This document shows, in pieces, positions 14,656 through 21,793 of a stretch of 38,765 nucleotides of DNA. This DNA is from a virus. The DNA is taken from IMG/VR virus record IMGVR_UViG_3300032213_000539, positions 1 through 38,765 of that record; one strand, 5' to 3'. Position numbers and translations under genes: made by a program. How positions within the stretch are numbered: position 1 is the first letter of the stretch; each line of letters begins with the position of its first letter. Below the pieces are notes generated by a model, which did no database searches, had not been told where the DNA came from, and worked only from the letters and a program-made list of their open reading frames with translations.

Positions 14656-15540
14656 TTAGAATGTAATTGAACCTGATGCAGTAAATTGATAAATGCGATA
14701 ACCACCAGCAGTTGTTACTGTTGGAGAGCCTGTAGTTGTTTGAATAGGAAAAGTATCTGAATGGCGAAGAATTACAATTCCAGAACCACCACTACCTGCG
14801 TCACCACCGCCATCACTTCCGCCACCACCGCCACCGCCTGTGTTTACGGAACCGCTAACTGCATTTGCTTGACTGCCATTAGCACCCTTACCGCCACCGC
14901 CTGTACCACCAACACCACCTAAACGCGAAGAACCACCACTAGCGCCACCGCCTCCGCCTCCAGCGTAAGTTACAGATGAACCAGAATAGGAATTAGCAGT
15001 TCCAGTACCACCAGCACCACCAATGCCTTCGGAAAATGCAATAAATAAAATTCCATCTGAGCCAGCCGTTGATGCTCCACCGCCACCACCGCCACCCATA
15101 ATATTGGTTGCTGCGCCTCTACCGCCGTTGTTACCTTGACCGCTAGTTCCTAAACCACCTGCAGTGTTTGAATTTCCACCAGAACCTCCGCCCGAACCAC
15201 CTGCTCTACCGTTCTGCGTATTTCCACCACCGCCTCCTCCGCCAGTAGATGTAATTGTTGAAAAAATAGAATTACTGCCGTCACCACCTGATTGACCATA
15301 ATTAGCATTTGAACCTCCGCCACCTCCACCTACAGTTATATTGTAAGTACCAGAAGAAACAGAAAAACTTGCTGCGGTCAGTAAACCACCTGCACCACCA
15401 CCGCCAGCGTAGCCATAACCTCCGCCTCCGCCACCAGCAACTACAAGGTAATCAACTAATGTGACAGGGTTGTATGCACTGTTTCCAGCAAGCAAACTTG
15501 AAGGAGAAACTACTCCAGTCTTAAGACTTGAGATAGACAT
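14656..15540 (-). CDS. Glycine-rich tail fibre / adhesin-like protein 2
   Basis: A 294-residue paralogue of the downstream glycine-rich protein. It starts MSISSLKTGVVSPSSLLAGNSAY, continues DYLVVAGGGGGG, and has the shared NSIFSTITSTGGG and VTYAGGGGGG blocks. It differs at the end: after GSGIVILRHSD it carries about 30 more residues (TTAGGYRIYQFTASGSITF), which the first paralogue has instead near its N-terminus (TYWIHTFLSSGTFTP). The start overlaps the upstream stop (TAATG). It probably contacts receptors, and divergence between the two may broaden host range. Confidence 0.7.
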   Translation of the reverse strand: MSISSLKTGVVSPSSLLAGNSAYNPVTLVDYLVVAGGGGGGYGYAGGGGAGGLLTAASFSVSSGTYNITVGGGGGGSNANYGQSGGDGSNSIFSTITSTGGGGGGGNTQNGRAGGSGGGSGGNSNTAGGLGTSGQGNNGGRGAATNIMGGGGGGGASTAGSDGILFIAFSEGIGGAGGTGTANSYSGSSVTYAGGGGGGASGGSSRLGGVGGTGGGGKGANGSQANAVSGSVNTGGGGGGGSDGGGDAGSGGSGIVILRHSDTFPIQTTTGSPTVTTAGGYRIYQFTASGSITF

Positions 15541-15866
15541 TAGACCGAAGCCTCGTCTCCAAACGCCTGGAAAGCAATGTTCGCAGTAGACGCATAGACG
15601 GAAAGTACATCAGTTGTTGCAAGGGTTAGACCTACTGTAATGATTGTTGAGTCAGATGCTCCGACTGTAATGTCATATCCAATGTAGTGCTGGTTAGCAA
15701 TTGATGCACCTGCTGGACGTACTGCCAGTCTAAATGTTGCAGCAGTTGCAGTTAAGTTAGCAACTGAGATAGATGAGACTACCGCTTCTTTGGAAGCAGG
15801 TACTGTGTATAGACTTGTTAATGTAGTTGCTGCTGGGTTTGATTGCCCAAGAACTTTTTTAGCCAT
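15540..15866 (-). CDS. Virion-associated beta-rich protein (108 aa)
   Basis: A 108-residue protein beginning MAKKVLGQSNPAATTLTSLYTVPASKEAVVSSI, all beta-like with alternating hydrophobics and few charges. I recognise the type as a conserved small protein beside fibre genes of aquatic phages; it may be a fibre cap or a decoration protein. It lies between the heptad fibre and the glycine-rich pair and has an AAGGAG ribosome site. Confidence 0.6.
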   Translation of the reverse strand: MAKKVLGQSNPAATTLTSLYTVPASKEAVVSSISVANLTATAATFRLAVRPAGASIANQHYIGYDITVGASDSTIITVGLTLATTDVLSVYASTANIAFQAFGDEASV

Positions 15867-15883
15867 TTGTATTTCTCCTTAGG

Positions 15884-17542
15884 TTACGCACCCATCAGCA
15901 TAAATACTGACGGTGTTGGGTCGGTTACGATTGATGCCCACGCAGCGGCTGTTCCGTTGGTGGTCAAATATTTTCCTGAGTTTCCAGTCTGTGAAGGTAA
16001 TGCATCTACTGCTCCCCAAGATGAAACAGTTCCATTAGTAGTCAGGTACTTACCTGAGTGTGTTGCCTGAGCAGGTACTACATAAACGCTTGATGTGTCA
16101 AGGCTTACTGTTACGGCACCTGAGGTACCACCACCAGATAATCCTGTACCAGCAGTTACACCTGTAATATCTCCAGCGTTAGCAGCAGACCATTCAAGTC
16201 CTGTTGCTGTTGCGCTGTTAACACTTAAAACGTATCCATTAGTTGCTGCAACTGTTAATGCATTAAATGTGCTCGCACCTGTACCAGCCAGTAACTGACC
16301 TTTTGCGGTAAAGGATGCTGCGACTGCAGCAGCAGCCGAGGCTGCACTTGTCGCTGCACTAGCAGCAGATGTCGCTGCAGCAGTTGCTGATGTGGCTGCA
16401 CTTGAGGCACTTGTTGCAGCAGCGCTTGCAGATGATGCAGATGCTGTAGCAGATGTAGCAGATGCTGTAGCACTTGAGGCTGAGGTAGTTGCACTATTAG
16501 CAGAAGCAGTTGCAGAAGCAGCAGCGCTTGTAGCGCTAGTTGCTGCAGCAGTCGCTGAGTTAGCAGCACTTGTTGCATAGCCTGCAATTGTGGCTACTGA
16601 GTTGGCAGCAGTTGTTGCACTTGCTGCAGCAGATGTGGCTGATGTAGCCGCTGCCGTGGCAGATGCTGCTGCTGAGGTAGCACTTGTCGCTGCTGCTGTT
16701 GCTGAACTTGCTGACGCTGTAGCAGAAGATGCTGATGCTGTTGCACTATTAGATGCGCTTGTTGCGCTTGTTGCAGCCGACGTTGCAGATGTCGCAGCAC
16801 TTGCTGCGGAAGTCGCTGCTGCAGTTGCGGAACCTAAAATGCTATCTACGTAATCCTTAGGAGTCGCAGATGATGCTGACATCCCTGCAGAAGATAGACC
16901 AGTAATTACTGGAGAACCAGAAATAGTTGGGCTTGTTAAAGTCTTGTTGGTAAGAGTCTGTACTGCCGTAGCAATTACCACTGTGCCTGTTGTGTTAGGC
17001 ATTGTAATTGTGTTGTCCTGAGTTGGGTCAACTACTGTCAGGGTAGTCTCATAGGCATCAGCCGTTGCGCCCTCAAAGACAATACTTGCATCTACACCTG
17101 CACCTGAGATACTAGGGTTGGTGATTGTAGGGCTTGTAAGGGTCTTGTTAGTCAGGGTCTGTGTGTCTATTGTTCCGACAACCGAAGAGGAGTTTGAAAT
17201 GCCGTGAACACCTGTAGAAGCCTCGACGTGGGCGTTGGCTTCGCGGTAGTCACGACCAATTGCCATGTGACGAACCACTGCGCCAGCAGAGTGAGCCTGA
17301 GCAGACGAGCCATCAATGGCTCGGGTTATTGTAAAGGTATTAGTTGATACCGCTGTGGCATCTACAATTTCTTCAATAGCCGTATCTGGGTCAACTACGA
17401 TAGTAAAGGTTGTTCCAGCGGGGATAGTTACACCACCCAAAAGCGCTGTACCTGAAACAACAACCATGGATGCTGCACCAGCGGTAACTGCGCTTGTCAA
17501 CGTAGATTGCTGAGAGCGTGAGGAGTAATTTCTAGTTGTCAT
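15884..17542 (-). CDS. Tail fibre with long Ala/Ser/Thr heptad repeat
   Basis: A 552-residue protein. Residues 1-120 are an N-terminal beta domain (YSSRSQQSTLTSAVTAGA, TFTITRAIDG, AIGRDYREANAH) likely to attach to the virion. Residues about 125-210 contain two copies of QTLTNKTLTSPTI. Residues about 238-410 are roughly 24 heptads of the type SATSAAA. The C-terminal part (GQLLAGTGASTFNAL, GTGLSGGGTSGAVTVSLDT, two SGKYLTTNGT blocks) is beta-rich and typical of phage fibre tips. It probably forms a trimeric fibre. The Ser/Thr-rich shaft could be a target of the nearby glycosyltransferase, which is inference. Confidence 0.8.
   Translation of the reverse strand: MTTRNYSSRSQQSTLTSAVTAGAASMVVVSGTALLGGVTIPAGTTFTIVVDPDTAIEEIVDATAVSTNTFTITRAIDGSSAQAHSAGAVVRHMAIGRDYREANAHVEASTGVHGISNSSSVVGTIDTQTLTNKTLTSPTITNPSISGAGVDASIVFEGATADAYETTLTVVDPTQDNTITMPNTTGTVVIATAVQTLTNKTLTSPTISGSPVITGLSSAGMSASSATPKDYVDSILGSATAAATSAASAATSATSAATSATSASNSATASASSATASASSATAAATSATSAAASATAAATSATSAAASATTAANSVATIAGYATSAANSATAAATSATSAAASATASANSATTSASSATASATSATASASSASAAATSASSAATSATAAATSAASAATSAASAAAAVAASFTAKGQLLAGTGASTFNALTVAATNGYVLSVNSATATGLEWSAANAGDITGVTAGTGLSGGGTSGAVTVSLDTSSVYVVPAQATHSGKYLTTNGTVSSWGAVDALPSQTGNSGKYLTTNGTAAAWASIVTDPTPSVFMLMGA
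16313..16831 (-). repeat. Heptad (21-bp) repeat tract in the fibre gene
   Basis: About 24 tandem seven-residue units of Ser-Ala-Thr followed by four Ala/Ser/Thr/Asn residues, imperfect at DNA level. One divergent unit pair (NSVATIAGYATSAA) interrupts the tract near its middle. Such tracts change length easily by recombination. The tract creates long open frames on the other strand and in another frame, which are artefacts. Confidence 0.85.
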
Positions 17543-17550
17543 TTATATTC

Positions 17551-18471
17551 CTATCGGCTGTAGTGAACTCGTGTTGGGTACTGAGTTAATTGTTTTTGTT
17601 TTTCTTCATTAAGACGCTGTTGATATAGTCCAAAAATTTGACGCACTGCTGTATTAGATGCACCAAACGGACGCTTAGAATCAATCTCATCAGCCTGTGG
17701 ACTGTACTGAGCAGCACGGGCTGGGTCAAGATAAGACAACAGTCTATAAACTGCGCCTAGAATAATTACATCTTTAACTGTGGTTGATAATCCAGTTTGT
17801 GTAGAAAAATCCTGTGAGTTACTTGTAAAGGCAACTGGATGTGTAGCATACATAGCCTTAACAGTTCTGCCAGGAATAATAACATCATGAATAGTTACAG
17901 TCTGTGAACCACTACCCCATGTTGCAACATTGGCAAATGGGTCAAAGGTCCATCTACGAACTCTAATCCATTCTTTAGTTGGCCCAATATCCTGCCATGA
18001 CATTGTAAGTACATTTTCTATATTTAAATCTTGGAACTCATAAGTTGTTACGGCTGCATTGTAAGTAAAAGATGTTTGTTTAACTGCATAAATAGAAGAA
18101 CCAACTGCTTCAATAGTATCGTTGATAGCCTTCTTAATAACATAGCGCGGGAAAATAGGTGAGATAGTAACCTTTACATCCGCAGCATGGGTAGCAGCAT
18201 CTGTTCCAAGATAGCCTCGCCCATAAGGAGCGACTGTTGCTGTATTGCTAACGCGGTCAAATGAATCAACCCACATTAACTCTTCATCAATTTCAAGTAT
18301 ACCTTTACCCACATTACTAGTGTCTCCAAGAGACAAGATTGTAGGTGCAGTACTTGGTGATGTTAATGTGCTAACAGCGGTTCTAAGATAGGTAGAACGG
18401 TCCTGCTGGTATGTATAACCAGATAGATTGATAAGTACTTCATCAATCATCTGTGTTAATGTTATTGTCAT
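17551..18471 (-). CDS. Virion structural protein, possible head-tail connector/tail tube (306 aa)
   Basis: A 306-residue protein. An N-terminal helix (LTQMIDEVLINLSGY) is followed by a beta domain with GKGILEIDEELMWVDSFDR and APYGRGYLGTDAATHA, then FPRYVIKKAINDTIEAVGSSIY, which resembles neck/tail-tubular-type proteins. The C-terminus has a helical region (DVIILGAVYRLLSYLDPARAAQYSP) like those of adaptor proteins. The start overlaps the upstream stop by four bases. The structural assignment is from pattern and position, and the exact role is uncertain. Confidence 0.55.
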   Translation of the reverse strand: MTITLTQMIDEVLINLSGYTYQQDRSTYLRTAVSTLTSPSTAPTILSLGDTSNVGKGILEIDEELMWVDSFDRVSNTATVAPYGRGYLGTDAATHAADVKVTISPIFPRYVIKKAINDTIEAVGSSIYAVKQTSFTYNAAVTTYEFQDLNIENVLTMSWQDIGPTKEWIRVRRWTFDPFANVATWGSGSQTVTIHDVIIPGRTVKAMYATHPVAFTSNSQDFSTQTGLSTTVKDVIILGAVYRLLSYLDPARAAQYSPQADEIDSKRPFGASNTAVRQIFGLYQQRLNEEKQKQLTQYPTRVHYSR

Positions 18472-18743
18472 AGGTTTATGCTCCTTAGTGCAACAACGGC
18501 TGATAGTCCAGTAGTTCCTGCTAATTCATTGCAAATAGCGTTTATCATTTTGTAATCTTTAGGCTGACGGCTTGCGCTAGCCTTAATGTTAAGTGCGGCA
18601 ATAATTCCTAAACCAGATGTTGATGCGTAAGCATTGGCTGCGCCTTGCTCAGACTTGTATGCTGTTAGTGCTGGGTATGTTCCACCGTTTGCAAGACGAT
18701 TTAATTCATCAGCAAATGTGCTACCTGCTTCTCCTGTTGCCAT
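18468..18743 (-). CDS. Hypothetical protein (91 aa)
   Basis: A 91-residue, small-residue-rich protein (many Ala, Gly, Ser) with ADELNRLANGGTYPALTAYKSEQGAANAY near the N-terminus. Its sequence suggests a helical protein made with the virion genes. It is joined by one-base and four-base overlaps to its neighbours. It could be a small tail or head completion protein. I recognise no family. Confidence 0.6.
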   Translation of the reverse strand: MATGEAGSTFADELNRLANGGTYPALTAYKSEQGAANAYASTSGLGIIAALNIKASASRQPKDYKMINAICNELAGTTGLSAVVALRSINL

Positions 18744-18979
18744 TATCTAAACCTCGCAGCCTTCTTTGCTATTGACTTTGGTTGTTTTACAAACTGCTTA
18801 CCTTTTGCATTGCCAGCAGCCTTTGCTTTATTAGTTGCTGCTTTTTCAGCAGGACTTAATGCAGCCCATGCTGCTGCTGGTAAATATCTTTTCTTACCTT
18901 TAGATGGCTTACCATCAGAAGTTTTCCACTTCTGTGCAGTCCACTTCTTAAGTGACTGTTGTGACTTAGCAAGAGCCAT
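18743..18979 (-). CDS. Small basic virion-type protein (DUF5872-like, 78 aa)
   Basis: A 78-residue protein with 21 Lys/Arg and only two acidic residues. The segment KWTAQKWKTSDGKPSKGKKRYLP, then AAWAALSPAEKAATNKAKAAG, matches a conserved basic domain I recall from aquatic phages and large viruses (DUF5872-like). Strong positive charge suggests DNA or RNA binding, for example condensing packaged DNA. It heads toward the connector gene in a run of six similar short basic genes. The family recall is from memory and moderately certain. Confidence 0.65.
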   Translation of the reverse strand: MALAKSQQSLKKWTAQKWKTSDGKPSKGKKRYLPAAAWAALSPAEKAATNKAKAAGNAKGKQFVKQPKSIAKKAARFR

Positions 18980-19161
18980 TACTTGTATCCTCCGCCTGCC
19001 TTCTTATACTGAACTGCAAGCAACTGTGCTTTACGAGCAGACCATTCACCAGGGTCTCCACCCTTAGAGCCAGCCTTAATTTTTTTAAATAGAGAAGCAC
19101 GCATACCAGGCTTAGTGTAGTTACCAGCAGCGTTGACTTTAGACTTAGCCTTCTTTACCAT
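18979..19161 (-). CDS. Small basic protein (60 aa)
   Basis: A 60-residue protein with 15 Lys/Arg and two acidic residues. The pattern NYTKPGMRASLFKKIKAGSKGG and WSARKAQLLAVQYKKAGGGYK is familiar from short proteins in marine phages, where K-P-x-x-R and GSKGG are conserved. No function is known. It overlaps the neighbouring frames by one to seven bases and likely shares their expression during virion assembly. A role in DNA binding is suggested only by charge. Confidence 0.65.
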   Translation of the reverse strand: MVKKAKSKVNAAGNYTKPGMRASLFKKIKAGSKGGDPGEWSARKAQLLAVQYKKAGGGYK

Positions 19162-19412
19162 TTGACTTTATCCGCCCAGTACGCTGCAGACATTTTTCCT
19201 TTAGCAATGTTCTTAGCATGACGTGCTTTAAAAGACTTTTGACGGGCAGTAGGCTGCCTATCGCCCGTCACACCCTGCTGACCAAAGCGAATAGTTTTGA
19301 CCTTGTCGCCTTCTTTAGCCACAACTACATGTGACTTCTTTGGATGATTTGGTGTGCGCTTAGGCTTGTTAAAGCCTGACACTCCTGCTCGCTTTAGTCT
19401 AGGGTCTGCCAT
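19155..19412 (-). CDS. Small basic protein (DUF6321-like, 85 aa)
   Basis: An 85-residue basic protein. The central IRFGQQGVTGDRQPTARQKSFKARHAKNI and the tail AKGKMSAAYWADKVKW are strongly reminiscent of a small domain repeated across marine phages and giant viruses (DUF6321-like). In those genomes it is commonly fused to or beside other basic modules. Likely nucleic-acid contact is inferred from the R/K/H content. The start overlaps the upstream stop (TAATG). Confidence 0.68.
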   Translation of the reverse strand: MADPRLKRAGVSGFNKPKRTPNHPKKSHVVVAKEGDKVKTIRFGQQGVTGDRQPTARQKSFKARHAKNIAKGKMSAAYWADKVKW

Positions 19413-19567
19413 TATTTTACTTTCTTTAAACGTGGATTCTTTTTCTTAGCAGCAGCACTAGCCTTGCGGGTAGATGATGCAAGAATTGCACCTGCTGCTT
19501 CCATAGAAACATTAGACTTTTTAGCAATCTTTTTTTGAACTGCTTTAAATCCAGGATGTTTCTTCAT
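19412..19567 (-). CDS. Small basic protein (51 aa)
   Basis: A 51-residue frame starting at ATG 19567 with an ATGA overlap to the upstream gene and a TAATG overlap to the downstream one. It has 16 Lys/Arg and one acidic residue. HPGFKAVQKKIAKKSNVSMEAAGAILASSTRKAS followed by AAAKKKNPRLKKVK is a pattern I recall from many marine phage genes. The perfect tiling with neighbours is the main evidence that it is expressed. It could be a histone-like virion component. Confidence 0.68.
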   Translation of the reverse strand: MKKHPGFKAVQKKIAKKSNVSMEAAGAILASSTRKASAAAKKKNPRLKKVK

Positions 19568-19716
19568 TCTGTTCCCTTGCCGCCCTGCCAACCAGGAATC
19601 TTTGTAATATCACCTTTATATTTAACAAGTAATTTTTCAAAGGTTGTAAGTTTGCGTGGCTTGATACGTGTTTGAATATCTCTAACCTGTGCTGGTGTAT
19701 TATCCTTACGGGCCAT
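19564..19716 (-). CDS. Small hypothetical protein (50 aa)
   Basis: A 50-residue frame from ATG 19716 to TGA at 19566-19564, tiled by ATGA overlap with the next gene. The sequence reads MARKDNTPAQVRDIQTRIKP, then a helix (LTTFEKLLVKYKGDITKIP) and GWQGGKGTE. It is less basic than its neighbours (12 Lys/Arg against five acidic). AAGAAG upstream can act as a weak ribosome site. No family is recognised; gene status rests on tiling. Confidence 0.6.
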   Translation of the reverse strand: MARKDNTPAQVRDIQTRIKPRKLTTFEKLLVKYKGDITKIPGWQGGKGTE

Positions 19717-19907
19717 TACTTCTTCTTGCCCATCTTCTTCATAACCATCTTCTTTGCAGTCTTCTTAGCAACCTTCTTCTTCATACCCTTTTTCATTTCC
19801 ATCATCTTTTCAGACTTGGATTCCATCTTCTCACCTGCTGCATAAGCCTTAGCAGCCTTCTTACCTGCTGGTGTGTATGGAAACTTCTTATCTCCGACCA
19901 TTGGCAT
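19716..19907 (-). CDS. Lysine/methionine-rich small protein (63 aa)
   Basis: A 63-residue protein with 22 Lys and 12 Met. The N-terminus (MPMVGDKKFPYTPAGKKAAKAYA) is a known conserved stretch in aquatic phages. The C-terminal half is almost only Lys, Met, Ala and Val (MKKGMKKKVAKKTAKKMVMK), reminiscent of the Ala/Lys-rich tails of linker histones. It probably binds nucleic acid by charge. It lies in the basic cluster directly downstream of the capsid-associated genes. Confidence 0.65.
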   Translation of the reverse strand: MPMVGDKKFPYTPAGKKAAKAYAAGEKMESKSEKMMEMKKGMKKKVAKKTAKKMVMKKMGKKK

Positions 19908-20227
19908 TATATTTGTCCTATCTCTTTCATTACTGCTACGGTTGATTTGTTTACTTTGTTTGCATCAGGCATGGTGTTTGAGTTGTATGGCTTGCCTAAT
20001 ACTTCGGAAGCCTTTTCGGCTTCACGAATCTTTTGCATTGATGTACCGCCAGGTTGTATACCCTGTGCTCTAGCCTCATTATAAGCAGTTAGTTCTTGGT
20101 TAAATGCTTTTTGTGGCCTTTGACGACGAGAGTCAGCATCACCTGTACCTAATTCAAGGGTCATAACTTTGCATCCAAAGCAACCCTCTACATATTCAGG
20201 ATGTGTTTGTATTTGATGTAAACTCAT
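19907..20227 (-). CDS. Conserved phage protein with CxxC (106 aa)
   Basis: A 106-residue protein beginning MSLHQIQTHPEYVEGCFGCKVMTLELGTGDA, where HP...CFGCK looks like a metal-binding knuckle. A helical region (FNQELTAYNEARAQGIQPGGTSMQKIREAE) follows. I recall this type as a conserved late protein of freshwater actinobacterial phages without known function. It follows a 90-aa gene and precedes the basic cluster. It might tie the small basic proteins to the capsid, but there is no direct evidence. Confidence 0.6.
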   Translation of the reverse strand: MSLHQIQTHPEYVEGCFGCKVMTLELGTGDADSRRQRPQKAFNQELTAYNEARAQGIQPGGTSMQKIREAEKASEVLGKPYNSNTMPDANKVNKSTVAVMKEIGQI

Positions 20228-20496
20228 AGTTCAGTAAAGTTTGCTTCCGTCACTCCTACACCACCAGCAATAAGCGCTGCCTTAGTAGCGTCATCTACTG
20301 TGTGGGCATAACCACCACGATAGACAACTGGATAAGTTGGTAAATCAGAATCAAGTGGATAACGAATTTGTTGGTATTCTCCATTAGTATTTAATACAAT
20401 AGATATACCACGGTCTAACTTATAAAACTCAAATAGTCTATACGTGCCAGCAGGGCCTTCTTCAACTGTTGGTGTTTTAAATAACCAGTTAGACAT
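20224..20496 (-). CDS. Hypothetical protein (90 aa)
   Basis: A 90-residue protein with a very strong ribosome site (AAAGGAGG) seven bases before ATG 20496. It is the first gene after the capsid gene and its hairpin. The sequence looks beta-rich (TYRLFEFYKLDRGISIVLNT, YQQIRYPLDSDLPTYPVVYRGGYAH) with a C-terminal helix. The position suggests a head-completion or decoration protein. No family is recognised. Confidence 0.65.
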   Translation of the reverse strand: MSNWLFKTPTVEEGPAGTYRLFEFYKLDRGISIVLNTNGEYQQIRYPLDSDLPTYPVVYRGGYAHTVDDATKAALIAGGVGVTEANFTEL

Positions 20497-20521
20497 TCAT
20501 CCTCCTTTAGTGGACTCACCA

Positions 20522-20545
20522 TAAGGCTGGATTGCTCCAGCCTTA
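20522..20545 (-). terminator. Hairpin after the capsid gene (no U-run)
   Basis: TAAGGCTGGA at 20522-20531 and its exact complement at 20536-20545 enclose a four-base loop, a 10-bp perfect stem. On the minus strand it follows the capsid stop by 15 bases, and GGTGAGTCC comes next rather than a U-run. It is therefore more likely an mRNA-stabilising or processing hairpin, or a leaky terminator that lowers expression of downstream genes relative to the abundant capsid protein. Confidence 0.65.
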
Positions 20546-20559
20546 CAGTCAATTAACTA

Positions 20560-21762
20560 CTAGAGAGCAGCGATTGATGAACCTGATGTGATTCGGTATA
20601 GAGCCTCATCGCGGTAAACTGCAAAGCCAAGTACGCCGTACCAACCCATTGGGCGGAAACGCATCAACTTATCAGTTACGTTACCAATAACTACGTGTGG
20701 TTCTTCTGCTACGGCTTCTGCCATTGCTTGTGAACCTGCAACGATTGTATCGAAAACTTCTGTAACAGGTGTAACTGTAACAGTTGTTGTTGCTGTAACT
20801 GCTGCTGTGTTCGCTGTGTTAACAGTAATTGTTGTTGTTGAACCTGATGTTGCGATAGCAGAAATCTTAGCACCTGTAGCGATACCTGTTCCTGAAATCT
20901 TGTCGCCAACCTCTGCACGAGATGCGATAACAGAAGATGAAGCAACGCCAAATGTAAATCCTGCTGATGTTCCTGCAACTGTTACTGATGTTGTTGTTAG
21001 TGCTGTCTGGTCTGCACCTGACTTAGCAGAGTACAAACGTGATGACTCTACGAAGAACGCGCCTTCGTACTCACCGATTTCTCCAGCCCAAATCTTGCTT
21101 GCTTCTGAAGCAGACTGTGACTGTGGGTAGCGCCATCCTAGGTCGCCTGTCTCAGCACGAAGGTCGTGTGAAACTTCTGGGTGAATACCTACCCAGTATG
21201 CATTTCCACGACGGCCCTTGGCCTTGTTAGAACGCAACTTAGCAACAGCCTTACGGATGTCTGCTGAGTCTAGTGTGTCTGCTGCATCTACGTTAGCAAC
21301 TGCTGTTGCGTTACCTGCGTAGATGTTGTTTGAACCTGAGCGTAGAGTTGTCATTGCAACCTTGTCGATTGAATCTGCAAGGTTGTATGCAATGATGTTA
21401 GCAATTGCTGGGTCTACATCTGCAAGTGAGAAGAGTTCCAATGCGCGAGTTACTAGAACTGCGTTACCGTACTCATTAAGTGTCACTGTGACAGAGGTTG
21501 GTGTTGTCAGTGCTACTGCATCTGGGTCAACTGTCTCTGTAAGTGTTGATGTTGCTGCATCAAGGTCAACGTACTTCTGTAGAACTACTGTTGAACCTGG
21601 GATTGCTTGACGTGCGGGGCGCTTATCTGCGACAGAACGAATTAGGGGTTCTGAACGGAGAGCGAACTCGAGAAGGCGGTCATACGCCTTTTGTACGAGA
21701 CCAGCGCCGCCTACTGTACCGCCGAACGAACCGCTCGAGGTATCTGTATATGCGTTTGCCAT
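20560..21762 (-). CDS. Major capsid protein, N4-gp56 family (HK97 fold)
   Basis: A 400-residue capsid protein. The N-terminal AYDRLLEFALRSEPLIRSVADKR, the strand block GSTVVLQKYVDLDAATSTLTE, and the C-terminal FRPMGWYGVLGFAVYRDEALYRI are typical of the N4-gp56 group. Residues about 250-333 form an inserted Thr/Val/Ser-rich beta module (SVTVAGTSAGFTFGVA, VGDKISGTGIATGAKI, TTTITVNTANTAAVTATTTVTV) that probably projects from the capsid as a surface domain. It is translated from ATG 21762 with GGAG upstream. The scaffold lies just upstream, as expected. Confidence 0.88.
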   Translation of the reverse strand: MANAYTDTSSGSFGGTVGGAGLVQKAYDRLLEFALRSEPLIRSVADKRPARQAIPGSTVVLQKYVDLDAATSTLTETVDPDAVALTTPTSVTVTLNEYGNAVLVTRALELFSLADVDPAIANIIAYNLADSIDKVAMTTLRSGSNNIYAGNATAVANVDAADTLDSADIRKAVAKLRSNKAKGRRGNAYWVGIHPEVSHDLRAETGDLGWRYPQSQSASEASKIWAGEIGEYEGAFFVESSRLYSAKSGADQTALTTTSVTVAGTSAGFTFGVASSSVIASRAEVGDKISGTGIATGAKISAIATSGSTTTITVNTANTAAVTATTTVTVTPVTEVFDTIVAGSQAMAEAVAEEPHVVIGNVTDKLMRFRPMGWYGVLGFAVYRDEALYRITSGSSIAAL

Positions 21763-21793
21763 GTTTTTTAGTCTCCTTGACTATGAACGGATA

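Noticed and set aside
16313-16831. CRISPR-like array or microsatellite
   Set aside because: The repeats are contiguous and in frame in a fibre gene, with no unique spacers. No CRISPR array is seen anywhere.
16313-16853. Long Ala-rich plus-strand frames and Gln/Leu-rich minus-strand frames over the fibre repeat
   Set aside because: They are by-products of the 21-bp repeat read in other frames. The SATSAAA frame is the one with folded domains at both ends.
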